Shown here: in pieces, positions 20,962-31,800 of the stretch
How positions within the stretch are numbered: the stretch's first letter is position 1
Layout of the letters: each line of letters starts with the position of its first letter
From: Ophioceras dolichostomum
Lineage: Eukaryota > Ascomycota > Sordariomycetes > Magnaporthales > Ophioceraceae
NCBI GenBank assembly: GCA_003049485.1
Contig: PYST01000309.1
Location: 1-46,063, forward strand
Direction: 5' to 3'
DNA: 46,063 nt
Notes under the pieces: model-generated
The model's input: the letters and a program-made list of their open reading frames with translations, nothing else
Database searches by the model: none
What the model was told of the DNA's origin: nothing
Program-made: the position numbers and the translations under genes

Positions 20962-23900
20962 ATGGAAGCTCAGGTAAGCGCCCCGCCCGACGCCACAGTC
21001 AAGCTCTGTTCCCCCACCATCGCCAGCCGCGTCCGCGAGATGCAAGCTGGACCTGAGGACGCTCTTCGTATAGTTGCTGTCTCCACGTCCCAACTCGCAG
21101 CAGTTGATGTCAACCCCGTCTGTAACTTTGCAAAGTCTTGGCCATATCCGCTGACCTGAAATCCGGCTGGTAACGACGCGCCTGCCCCGCCTACCCTACA
21201 GATCGAGCGAGCCATTCAAATAGCGTGGAATGCACAGTCGAGCCCCGAACATAAAAGCGATGCGTTTGGGTATCTGACCCAGCTGAGGGCGGACCCGCGG
21301 GCCTGGCAGGTCTGCGCTACGCTGTTCACCCGGACGCCCAGGGCGTCGGACGTGGTGCGGCTTGTGTCCTTGGAGATTGTCAACAACGCGGTGCAGGCTC
21401 AGGCGCTCGAGCCTACGAGCCTACTGTTTATCAAGGATACGCTGTTGGACTATGCCCGACGAATTTACGGGCAACCAGAGGCTGCAGATCAGATCGACCC
21501 GCCTCATCTGCAGAACAAGCTTGCGCAGACGCTGACGTATCTGTTCGCGCACCTCTACCTGGGCGGCTGGGAGACGTTCATCACGGACTTCCTGGCCCTG
21601 ACGACATTACCTGGCAGCAGAGAGGGGCAGCGGGACAACCTCCTCGGCGTGTTCATCTACCTCCGCACGCTGAGCTCCATCCATGACGAGATCGCAGACG
21701 TGATCCTGGTGCGGCAAGGCAACGAGAACAAGCGCAACACGGACCTCAAGGATGCGGTCCGCGAGCGGGACATGCGGCTGGTGGTGCAGTCGTGGCAGGA
21801 AATCCTGGCCCAGTATGCGACCGTCAACGATTCCGTGTTGGACCTGACCATGAAGGTCTTGGGCAAGTGGGTCAGCTGGATCGACATCTCGCTGGTTATC
21901 ACCCAGGACATGCTCAGCCTGATCCTCCCCTTGATCGGTCGGACCAAGGACCAGGACGGCGTGCGGAACGCCGCCATCGATGCCTTCAACGAGGTTGTGG
22001 GCAAGAAGATGAAGTCCGCGGACAAGACCGAGATGATCACGTTCCTCAACCTCGCGGGGATCATCTCGGAGCTGGTGGCCTCCCCGCCGCTCAACGAATT
22101 TCGCCAAACCCACCGCTACGATACTGACCTAGCCGAGGCCGTTGCTAAGCTGATTAACACCGTCATGGCCGACCTCGTGCGCGTGCTGGAAGACCGCCAC
22201 GCTGGCAACGACACCCAGGCCAAGGCAGAGCAGCACGTGCGCGACTTCCTGCCCTTGCTCCTGCGTTTCTTCGGCGACGAGTACGACGAGGTCTGCTCGA
22301 CCGTCATCCCGTCGCTGACGGACCTCCTGACCTTCTTGCGCAAAGTGCCCAGCCTACCGCCCAGCTACCGCGATATGCTGCCCCCGATCCTGGACGCCGT
22401 CGTCAAGAAGATGCGGTACGACGACACATCGCAGTGGGGGGACAGCGAAGACCCGACAGAAGAGGCTGAATTCCAGGAGCTCCGTAAGCGTCTCCAGAAC
22501 CTCCAGAAGAGCGTGGCCGCCGTGGACGAGGAGCTTTTTGTGGAGGTTATGAGCAACCTTGTCGCGAATACCCTCCAGAAGCTGGCCGAGCAAGGCGACG
22601 GCATGGACTGGCGGGATCTCGACCTGGCCCTGCACGAGTTGATGTTGTTCGGCGAGTTTGCGCTTCCCAACCAGGGAGTAACCCCCAAGAGCCAGCCGTC
22701 CAGCGCTGCGGCGCAGAGGTTAGACGCCATTATGCGGACGCTTGTAGAATCGAGTAAGTTATATGACTAGGATCTAGGAAGTCCTGCCCCTTCTTCGAAC
22801 CCCAGCGGTGCATCAGCACCCCTACAGAGACTACAGAGCCAACAGAGACTGACTAGCAGTCCGGAAACTTATTTAGGGGGCGTTGCCAACTTCAACCATC
22901 CCGCAGTCCTGTTGCAGTACATGGAGATCTGCGTCCGGTACTGCTTCTTCTTCGAGGCCAACCCTCAGTACATCCCCCAAGTTTTGGAGAATTTTGTACG
23001 CCTAGTGCACCACGACCACCCACGTCTGCGTGTGCGTTCGTGGTATTTGTTTCACCGGTTTGTCAAGCACCTCCGGACACAGGTCGGCAATGTCGCCGAG
23101 ACTGTCATCCAGTCGATCGGCGACCTGCTGCCCATCAAGGCGGTGTTGCCCAAAGAGGACGCCTCAGAGGACATGTCATCAGACGAATCGGAAGACTCTG
23201 CCGACGCTGAGTTCAGCGGCCAGCTGTACCTGTTCGAGGCCATTGGCTTCATCTCGTCGACGCAGGCCACGCCAGTTGAGAAGCAGGCTCTCTACGCACG
23301 ATCGGTTATGCAGCCGCTCTTCGCCGACATGGAGCGCCACCTGCCACGGGCCAAGTCGGGGGATGCGCAGGCCGTGCTACAGGTCCATCACGTTATAATC
23401 GCGCTGGGCATTTTAGCTCATGGCTTTTCAGACCAAACACGACAGGGGAACCAGCGGCAGGTGCCCGATAAGGTCGTGTCTGCCGAGTTTGCGCGCGCGG
23501 CGGAGGCCATTCTCATCGCACTGCACGAGATCAACAACGAACGGGAGATACGGGCAGCCTGTCGCTCGGCCTTCTCTCGCATGCTGACCGTGCTGGGCGC
23601 CGCGCTGCTGCCCCAGCTGCCGCAGTGGATCGAAGGCTTGTTGTCGCGGAGCTCGTCCAAGGACGAGATGGCCATGTTCCTGCGGCTCCTGGATCAGGTC
23701 GTTTTCGGCTTCAAGGCTGAGATCTCGGATGTCCTCAACCAGCTGCTGGTCCCGCTCATGCAGCGCGTTTTCAGCGGCCTAGAAGAGCCCATCACCGGCA
23801 CCGATGATGAAATCCAGATGTTCGAGCTGCGCAGGGAGTACCTCTCGTTCTTGCTGGTCATCCTCGACAACAACCTCGCGGGGGTGCTGGTCAGTGACCA

Positions 23901-24396
23901 GAACCAGAGCTTCTTCGAGCCCCTTGTCATGTCCGTGATCGCGCTCGCCAAGAGTATATCACATCACGGCAACATGAGCGCCAGCCGCCTCGCCTTCTCG
24001 GTGCTGGGCCGCCTCGTGGCGGCGTGGGGAGGGCCGGACGTGGCCAACATCGCGGCCAACCCGGCCCCGCCCTCCGGGAGCCCTGCCCCGCTGATCCCCG
24101 GCTTCGACAGCTTCATGCTCACCCGGATCCACCCGGTCTGCTGGGAGGTGCTGCAGGACCCGCAGTTCAACCCCAAGGACGCGCAGACGAAGCAGGTCCT
24201 GATGGAGATCGCGGGGCTGGAGCAGGCCATCTACACCAAGACGGGCGAGGTCTTCATCCGCAGCCTCCAGCAGTCGCTCTTCCAGGGCCTCGGCGGCGGC
24301 GACGAGGAGGAGTTCCTCCGCTCCTTGACCACGTCGACTGAGAAGAAGCAGTTTGGGAACTACCTGATGGGCTTGTTGGCGAGGAACCGCCAGTGA
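20962..24396 (+). CDS. LOS1: Exportin-T, tRNA nuclear export receptor
   Basis: Three exons: 20962..20973, 21202..22753, 22877..24396; 1027 aa. Exon 1 is ATG GAA GCT CAG followed by GTAAGC; exon 2 continues IERAIQIAWNAQSSPEHKSDAFGYLTQLRADPRAWQVCATLFTR. The second intron (22754-22876) has donor GTAAGT; only the TTTAG acceptor keeps the frame open, since the earlier CAG leads to TAG. Helical HEAT-like repeats run throughout. Family landmarks: YLFAHLYLGGWETFITDFL, FIYLRTLSSIHDEIADVI, KWVSWIDISLVITQDMLSLILPLIGR, HPAVLLQYMEICVRYCFFFE, HPRLRVRSWYLFHRFVKHLR and LYLFEAIGFISS. It carries mature tRNA with Ran-GTP through the nuclear pore. The first intron (228 nt) is longer than most here and stays open in frame from the ATG to a TGA at 21157-21159 (see findings). 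The length fits fungal Los1. Confidence 0.95.
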
Positions 24397-26041
24397 GGTC
24401 TCTCATCCTCCTCCTCCTTCTTCTTCTCCCATTCGCCCACTCGCGATCCGTTCAGTCGGCCCTTGCCTTCTAGGTTAGGTTAGGTTAGATTCAGACAATG
24501 TGGAAGTGGCAAAAGGAGACTGCGGAAGAGATGGGAAAGTCTCTTGTGGCATGGACACACCCCGACCGTGGAGTTGGGTTATCGGGAAGGGGATGTATAT
24601 ACTTTTCTACTTCACAGCATGCCAATTTACTTTGTTCATCACCCACCCACCCAAACTTGCGAGGGAGACTCGAAGGGCGGAAAAGAAAAGAAAAAAAATT
24701 GGGAAAAGAAAGCTAAAGTTCTCTCCTTCCACTTGCAGCGACTTTGCCTCGACTCTCCGTCTTTTCGCTTGCTTGTCACTGTTCTTGTCTTTTATTTGTT
24801 CCCTCAACCTGGCGACTCGACATGGCGTGGCCTTTCCTCCCGTTGTGCCTGCCTGGAGGTGCTATCCCATCTGATCATATTTCTATGCCCGCGCTAGACT
24901 ATTTTAATTCGTCTCATTCATGCGGTCGTGTCGTCTCTTGTTCTAGAGTAGCCTTTCTTCAAGATTAAATGAACGCCTGTGAATAGCCTTCTTTTTTTTG
25001 CCTTTCTCCCCTGATCTTCTACAATTCACCTGACTGCATAATCTGATTTTCCAGGTCGCTTTGTCTTTGCCTGCCACCTTCCGTACGATCGGGCCTAGCT
25101 TGATATGCTTTGAGATATATTCAACATCGAAAAGGCTCAGGCTATGCTCTAATTCTACCTCGGCGGTTCCTGCTTTGGGTAGTGTTGTAGTGACGACGAT
25201 GAAGATAACGACGTCGAAGCCTTACCGTCGCAAAGGTCCTCTTTGTTCGAAAACACCATCCAAGGCTACATCGACCATCTATCAGCCTTGACGATACGCC
25301 GTCGTTCTTACCGCTGCTACTTGCTCGGCAGACGTATTACAGACCTAGTGACCAAGTGGTGACGATATGATCAAGAGAAGAGAGTCGGTGGCAAAGACGT
25401 CCACGGCGATCAGAGCCTGCCAGACCAGATGTATGGAATTGAGGAAGGTATCGGATTTAGACGTTTGCTGATGTCGAGTCCTTGGCCATCAGGCGCCCTA
25501 GAAGGGGGCTTCTTGGAGGAAGCCAAGCCATCCATCTAAGGTTTTCTCACCAGTCGGTCGCCTGGACGGAGTCAGGCTCTCCTAGGTAGATCCGCGATGC
25601 TCTAGTGTGCTGCTCACTCAAAGTGAAAGGGGGGTCCCAAAAATTTGCCTCTAGAGGTATCAAGCCACTGGTGATACTGTGCATGAGATGACATGGGAGT
25701 CTTGAAACTTTAACGACCTATCTCCGGATGGGCCTCCAGACTTCCATAGATTCCTCCCTCCTCCCCTTGGGTGGTAGGGCGTCGGACCCTAGAGACCGAT
25801 TCCTTTCCAGTCACACTAGCAGCAGCAGATACCACTCAAGCGAGCAATGAACAGACACCGGGTGCAAGACCTCGAAAGCCTTCACGACTCTGATACGCTA
25901 CGATACGCTACGACGCCCTACTACTCTATACTACTTAACTGTATTATACGCGTGACCGCTCGCTACTCTACGTCACTCGCTACTTTACACTACTTACTCT
26001 ACACTACTTCATCCCCTCCACCACGCATATCAGTCCTAAAG
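24397..26041. other. Non-coding region downstream of LOS1
   Basis: About 1.65 kb. It begins with the LOS1 3' flank, including a short TAGGT-type repeat near 24471-24490. The remainder is AT/pyrimidine-rich with simple sequence such as ACTCTACACTACTT variants near 25910-26010. Short open frames lack motifs. No supported gene or RNA. Confidence 0.5.
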
Positions 26042-26552
26042 ATGGGCCAACTCCGAGAGAACAGCGAGATCATCCCCACCGCCGAGGCGCAGGCACTGGA
26101 CCGCGCCCGCCGCAACGGGCTGGCCCCCTGGCCGACCCCCATCGGCGCTTAGTGGGCCGCCCCTTACAGCGGATACATTTCACTCGACAACTATCGGCCG
26201 GCCAAAAAGCTCGACCCCAAGTCGGCGGCTGCTTGGGCTGCGGCCGCCAAGTTATGGGCCGCCGGCGAGGAGCTGGAGATCAGCGCCGAGGACGACGCCG
26301 AGCGCCGCGGAAAGTTCTCCGCTCGTTGGCTCCCGCTGGGCATCCTCGACGAGGCCACTCTGCAGACTGAGAGCGGGAAGTCCGAAAGGAAGACTGATGA
26401 TGGCATTACCACTGACAGCCGCCAGGAGGAGCTCGACTACCCCCCTACTTACCAAAGAGGAGCCGAGGAGGTGACTGCTGTCACTGCCTATGATCACCGC
26501 CAGGAGGAGGACCACCCCGACCCTGCTGTCCCTTCCGGCTCTTCTCCCTGGC

Positions 26553-26660
26553 GAAGATGAAGAAGATGAAGAAGACGAAGATGATGATAATGAAGAAGAT
26601 GAAGATGAAGAAGAAGAAGATGAAGCATGAAGATGATGATGAAAAAGAAGAAGAAGGTGC
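26553..26660. repeat. GAA/GAT purine-rich microsatellite
   Basis: About 100 bases made almost only of GAAGAT, GATGAT and GAAGAA units, located where the reading frame of the degenerate ORF changes. Confidence 0.8.
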
Positions 26661-26685
26661 CACCGACCCTGCCCTAGAAGAGGCT

Positions 26686-26733
26686 GGGGAGTACGATGGG
26701 GAGTACGATGGGGAGTACGATGGGGAGTATGAT
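26686..26733 (+). repeat. 12-bp tandem repeat, four copies
   Basis: GGGGAGTACGAT repeated at 26686, 26698 and 26710, with a fourth copy at 26722 differing by one base (TAT for TAC). In the third frame it encodes GEYD four times. Confidence 0.9.
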
Positions 26734-26838
26734 GTTCTTACACCGGCAGATCGGGAGGCTATACGCGCGTGGGCCGTTGATGTCGCGATCAAGACGGTCG
26801 CGCGCCGAACGAAGGGAAAGAAGGGAAAGATCCCATAG

Positions 26839-29827
26839 TTCACCGATGGTATCCGGCGTCGATGGTGAGAGACTCTCTCTCTCTCTTTCTCCCTCTCCCC
26901 AACTTACCCGCACACACCGCCCTTTACATACAAAAAAACTCCATATCATCCCGACATGGCCCACCAACGCCTCTGCCTGGCTGTCTTGGTTACAAAAGGC
27001 CGATTGGAATTGGCTTCTCGGTTTCTCTCTCGTTTACCACTGTCATCGGGCCGCCTTCTATTACTTTTGCTTGAGGGAACGTCTATCTTGCATACATGGG
27101 ACACAAGAGTTTGACCTCCAAGCTCCCGCCATCTCTGTCTCTTCACTCTCCCTTTGCGTCGTCACTCCTGTCCGAGTTCGTTGAGTATAAATTTCGGACG
27201 GTAATGACGACTGCTTTAGACTCGTCCTCCTGTATATAGATTCCTGCCATGTACTAACGTGTCCTTTTCACTTCTTGTTCATATGTTGTATCTTGATGCA
27301 GCGTTTTCGTGGAGGAATCCATTGTAGCCATTCTTCTCGACTTCTTCTGTCTTGGAGGCCTTGCTCTATCCGATTTCCAGTTCTAGTTGAACATCAAATA
27401 AAGTACCCCTTGGAATATTGATTTGCAAGTAGATATCGTTGCGGACTTCATTCTGGCCCCCGATACCTACCAGGAGCAGGACCCTCCTCCTCCCTTCTCA
27501 CGGCCCCCTCCTCCCATTTTAAGGGACTGACTGACTGACTGCTGTTGGTTTGTGAGAGAAGGTTCGTCGACCCGGCCGCCGCCACACCCACACCCGCACC
27601 CACACCCACACTTTTTACAACTGCGCCAAAACGAATCGGAGGGCGGCCGTCGAAACGGGTCTTGATTTCGTCTGTCTTCCCGCGACGTCTGTTGGTCTGG
27701 GGGAAATCCAGCACAAAAGAAAGAATCTTGCTTGCGCACGCCTGCTTAACTCTCTTTGGTTTTGGGTTCTTGGGGGCTCCAAGATTTGTGCTTGTGCTTG
27801 ATTCCCCCCGCGGTTACGGGTGGCACGGAAACGGATCTTGTACATGCGGAGTGGGAGAGAAGAACATAAAGGGTTGGAGGGAGGGAGAGTTGGCATTAAA
27901 GGACGGAATGGGGGGGGGGGNGGAAGGGGGGGGGGGGGGGAATCAGGGATTGTGTTATGGAGGCTCATTTCTTGAGATCACACTCGATGTGTGAGGGAAA
28001 CTGGTTGGGAAACTGGTTGGCTGGCGTGCAAATACTGCTGCTGCCCGAGTAGAATAGGTATGAAGATCAGGTTAGATGTCAACAGCAAGACACCGAAACG
28101 AAACCCCCACGCTCCCAATTACTTGGTCACATCATTTATCCTTACTGCTTTGTTACTTTGCCACGAAATGAGGTTTGTGATGTTTGTTCGTCGATACTAC
28201 CACATCGATCTGGTCCACAGCGCTAAACACTAACAGCAAACAAATCTTGCCTCCATCCGATCACCTTAAAACTCCATCTCTCTCCCTTCAAACACTTGCC
28301 ACGGCTGTGACGGAGACAGGTCGAACCGGCAATATGTGTAGCCAGGCGCTGGCTGCCCGGTTGCCCGGCTGCGGCGGTATTCAGGCAGTGATGAGATGGG
28401 GCGACCCATTAGGGCAGAATGCTGAGCACACCAATGCGAGGAGGCTCATAAAGAGTCGAAACCATGGATGATGCGACGTGGTGGTGGTGTGGTTGCTGTC
28501 AACAGGAATTATTGTAACACGCCTTATTTGCATTTGAGAGGTAGTGACGAAATGCGCGTGCATCTTGTGTATCTCTCTGCCGCGCACGCGCAAAAGCAAG
28601 CAGGCGCGAAACGCCCGATTGCTCACCGGTCACAAGACGAACAAAACGAGGGAGCGTCGCAATGAGAATAGAGAAGACTCAAATAAGAGTGTACGTACTG
28701 TAGCCGCAAAATACTTTGTGCGTGCTTGATTGAGGTACTGTACTTCCACACGTCTTCGGAGTGGCACAATGTCACATCAAAATGTGTCTGGGCTGCCTTC
28801 TCTGGTAAAATGCTTCGAACGGCCCCGGCTGCGCCGCCTTGCTGGTGATGCGACCAGCGGCTCAGCCACGACGGGGGGGATCACCTGGGATTTCATGACA
28901 GATTGATGCGTGTAATTACTAGGGCGGACAGTGGAAGAGAGGGAGGGAGGGAGCAAGAATGACAAAAGAGAGCGAAAGACAAAAAGGAAAGGAAAAAAAC
29001 AAAAAAAGGGAGAAATAACAAGGGAATAAAAGATACCTATCTACCTTACCTATCTATGATGACACAGACAATATTCACGGCGCCGTTGAATTACAGAAAA
29101 GCATCCCTGACAAATAGGTGAGAAGTAGGTATGGCGGCAAGAAATAGTCTCCTTGGCACAAGCGTATATTCCTTTGATACGTAATAGATACCAAGTACTG
29201 AGGCATATAGCTATATCCTAAAACTAGGCTGCTCATATCTATTCTGACAAAATGCTGGAGAATGTGATAAATAGCGGCCGGCCAGGGGTAACCCGTTACC
29301 GGAGCTTGTGCGCCAACAACAGCACTGGTGGGCGGGCATCATGGCCGAGACCGCTCGTCGTCCTCCCTCCTTCTTCCTCGCCCACCCACCCGCGAGCGAC
29401 CGGCCATTGCGGACGACCAACACACGTTTCAAACTAGACGAAAACCGGGAAGGGGAAGGGGAACGGGAAGGGGGACATGGGACCAGGCAAAATGCCAACG
29501 AAAGGAAACAAGCTGGAGGACAAAGGGCAAAGAAAGTACACACACCATTCCACGTCCTTCGTCCCTCCCTCCGTCCCCATGTTTGCATGCCTGCCACAAA
29601 CATGACAATTTGGCACAAAGACTGCTGCCGCCACTATTAATACCGCTAGCACACAGGTGCGGATCACACCCGCAAGGCGTACGTACGGGCTGGCCCGTCC
29701 GTGGTCGCAGTTCGTTCGTCCACTCCACCTTACACCACCTCCCTCCCGGGTCAGGAACCACCTCCCCTGGTTTTCGGCATCTTGATTCGCCCACTCACCC
29801 CATCCCACCCACCTTCCACTCCCACCT
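26839..29827. other. Gene-free region with low-complexity tracts and an ambiguous base
   Basis: About 3 kb between the degenerate ORF and the 3' end of the aminopeptidase. It includes a CT tract near 26873-26890, a G run with an N at 27921, and A/G-rich stretches near 28935-29030. Open frames of 60-160 codons occur on both strands but have no motif and no coding-like composition. The part next to 29827 is probably the aminopeptidase 3' UTR. Confidence 0.5.
27911..27940. repeat. G homopolymer with ambiguous base
   Basis: A run of G interrupted by N (27921) and AA. The true length is uncertain here; it is an assembly weak point. Confidence 0.9.
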
Positions 29828-31800
29828 TTAGTCGACCAAGATCTTGGCCTCAAGACGAGAGTAGTTCGACAGGAAAGCCTCGAACAGGCGGATGGAGTGC
29901 TCGACGTCGTGCGACCCGCCCGTCTCGCGGATCGAGTGCATGCTCAGCTGCGGGTTGCCCAGGTCTAAGGTCCGGATGCCGGTCTTGGCCGACAGCATGG
30001 GCCCGATGGTGCTGCCGCACGGCGAGTCGTTGCGGACGACGAACAGCTGCAGCGGCACGCCGGCGACGCGTGCGGCCTCCTGCAGGAGCACGATCCCGGG
30101 CGAGTTGGTGGCGTAGCGCTGGTTCGCGTTGACCTTGATCACCGTGCCCTTGTTCATCTCCGGCTGGTGGCTGCCCTCGTACTTGCCCGCGTAGTTGGGG
30201 TGCACGCTGTGCGCCATGTCGGCCGAGACGAGGAACGACGTCGCCAGCGACTGCTCGTAGGCCGTGGCGGTCACGCCGTCCGGGTGGTGGTCGACGTGGT
30301 GGAAGGACGAGTCGGACGGGCTGCCACCGCTGGACGCGTCCGCCGCCGAGGAGGAGGATGAGGGAGCAGAGGCGAACTTGGCGGCCGGGACGCAGCAGAG
30401 CCGGTTGATCACGGCGGGGAGCAGATTGGAGTCGGCCCCCTGGCTGGACGTCGAGCCGATCTCCTCGTGGTCGAAGCACGAGATCAGCCGGATGCTGGTC
30501 TCGTCGGCCAGGCCGGAGGACTGCACGGACTCGATCAGGCCGCGGACGCTGCAGTAGGTCATGTTGAGGTTGTCGAGCCGAGCCGAGAAGATGAACTCGT
30601 CGTTGAGGCCGCCCAGGCACGCCTTCTGCGTGTCGTAGAGCACGAGCTCGAAGTCGACCACGTCGGCGACGGCCACGCCGGCGTGCTCGGCTACGATCTC
30701 GAGGATGTACGGGTGGTGGCGCTCCGCCATGGCCTTGAGGGGCTGGTAGTCCGCCTCCTCGCCGGCGGCTTTCCCCTCAGCCTCCGCCTCCCCTTCGTCC
30801 TTCTTCTTCTCCTGCTTGGCGCCGTTGTCGGCCCCCGTGCGATTCAGCTCGGCGGCGACGAGGCCCGCGATGGGGAACAGCTCCGTCTCCTTGTTCGGGT
30901 TGAACTCGGACGCGCGGTGGAGGTGGATGGCCAGCGTGGGGATGCGCAGGATCGGCCTGTCCACTTTCACCAGCCGCTGGACGAAGTTGCCCTCCCCGTC
31001 GCGGACGAGCACGCGCCCCGCGACGGACAGGTCGCGGTCGAACCACGAGTGCCAGATGCCGCCCCCGTACGTCTCGACGCCGACCTGCAGGAAGCCGACG
31101 TTGGACTTCTTGCTGACGGGCTTGAGGCGCAGGCAGGGGGAGTCCGTGTGCGCCCCGACCATGGCGAACGGGTTGCCCGGCCGCCACTTCTCGCCTACGG
31201 CGAAGGCTACGATGGACGACCCGTTGCGCGTCAGGTAGTACTTGCCGCCGGGGCGCACCGAGGACGCCCAGCTGTCCCGCTCCTTGATCAGCCCGAAGCC
31301 CGCCTGCTCCAGCAGAGCGGCCGACGTGGCGACCGCATGGTAGGCTGAGTGGACGGGAAAAGCGGCCGCGTGACTTGGGGCCGGGCACAATAGGCCGGGG
31401 GCCCCAGGCCACGTCAGGGCGCAGATTGTGGTCAGCCTTCGCCCAAATCTCAAATATGTCATTTCTCTCTCTTTTTTGTTTTTGTGGTTTAGGACAGAAT
31501 GACAAAAAACAAACAATCTCACTTACGAGTAGGCGAGGCATTCACAAAGTCGAGAAACTCCAGGGCCGACTTTGGGGGCGCCATCCTGCTGCTGCTGCGA
31601 GACTGGCTCGCGGAAGAAAAGGGGGCAGAGGCTGCTGCTGATAGGCTGTTGTTGAAGTAGTAGCTGGAGCGGTAAAGCCGATTATGATGATGCTCGACAA
31701 AGCTAGAGCCGATGATGACGACGGCAATGCTGGGCCTTGTAACAATAGTACGTCGGATAAAGCCAGTGAGGGCAGCCAACGCGCTGGTTCTCCTAATCAT
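29828..31800 (-). CDS. APE4: Aspartyl aminopeptidase, peptidase family M18 (two possible starts)
   Basis: Two exons, complement(29828..31344, 31527..31800 or 31527..31584). The intron (31345-31526, 182 nt) has donor GTAAGT and acceptor CTCAG and restores NASPT-PYHAVATSAALLEQAGF. From ATG 31584 (MAPPKSALEFLDF) the protein has 524 aa; from ATG 31800, in the same open frame, 596 aa. M18 landmarks: AMVGAHTDSPCLRLKP, GGGIWHSWFDRDLSVAGRV, ACLGGLNDEFIFSARLDNLNMTYC, CFDHEEIGSTSSQGADS, VSADMAHSVHPNYAGKYE, NDSPCGSTIGPMLSAKTGIRTLDLG and SMHSIRETGG. These supply the His/Asp/Glu ligands of the two-zinc site. The enzyme removes N-terminal Asp or Glu from peptides. The 72-residue extension is rich in R, S and aliphatics with almost no acidic residues. 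Two low-complexity inserts (K/E-rich; S-rich) sit in loops. I use APE4 because it is the cytosolic yeast M18 member; LAP4 is a relative. Confidence 0.93.

Larger units (their letters stand above)
26042..26838 (+). pseudogene. Degenerate acidic/low-complexity ORF
   Basis: Reads MGQLRENSEIIPTAEAQALDRARRNGLAPWP from the ATG at 26042, then meets an in-frame TAG at 26150-26152. The same frame continues convincingly (WAAPYSGYISLDNYRPAKKLDPKSAAAWAAAAKLWAAGEELEISAEDDAERRGKF) to a TGA at 26558-26560. An overlapping frame then reads an acidic D/E run ending at 26630, and the third frame carries EEGATDPALEEAGEYDGEYDG and ends VLTPADREAIRAWAVDVAIKTVARRTKGKKGKIP at a TAG (26836-26838). GC-ending codons and the charged helical end look like former coding sequence spread over three frames. 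Frame changes fall in the GAA/GAT repeat, as slippage would produce. I do not recognise the family. Sequencing error in the repeat could explain part of it but not the clean TAG. Confidence 0.55.

Noticed and set aside
20974..21201. C/D-box snoRNA in LOS1 intron 1 (TTGATGT ... CTGA)
   Set aside because: The boxes are imperfect and there is no terminal stem; such matches occur by chance.
24471..24492. Telomere-like TTAGG units after LOS1
   Set aside because: Only about three 5-bp units; filamentous fungi use TTAGGG, and genes flank both sides, so it is just simple sequence.
25367..25490. Possible remnant of a Zn(II)2Cys6 regulator (AIRACQTRCMELRK followed by a GTATCG...CAG intron-like stretch)
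   Set aside because: The cysteine spacing is wrong, nothing continues after the putative intron, and no other exon is found.
28300..28345. tRNA box B-like GGTTCGACC on the minus strand
   Set aside because: No matching box A at the right spacing and the T-arm does not pair.
29850..30620. 256-codon frame overlapping the aminopeptidase in another frame
   Set aside because: Arginine/proline-rich shadow produced by GC-rich codons of the real gene.
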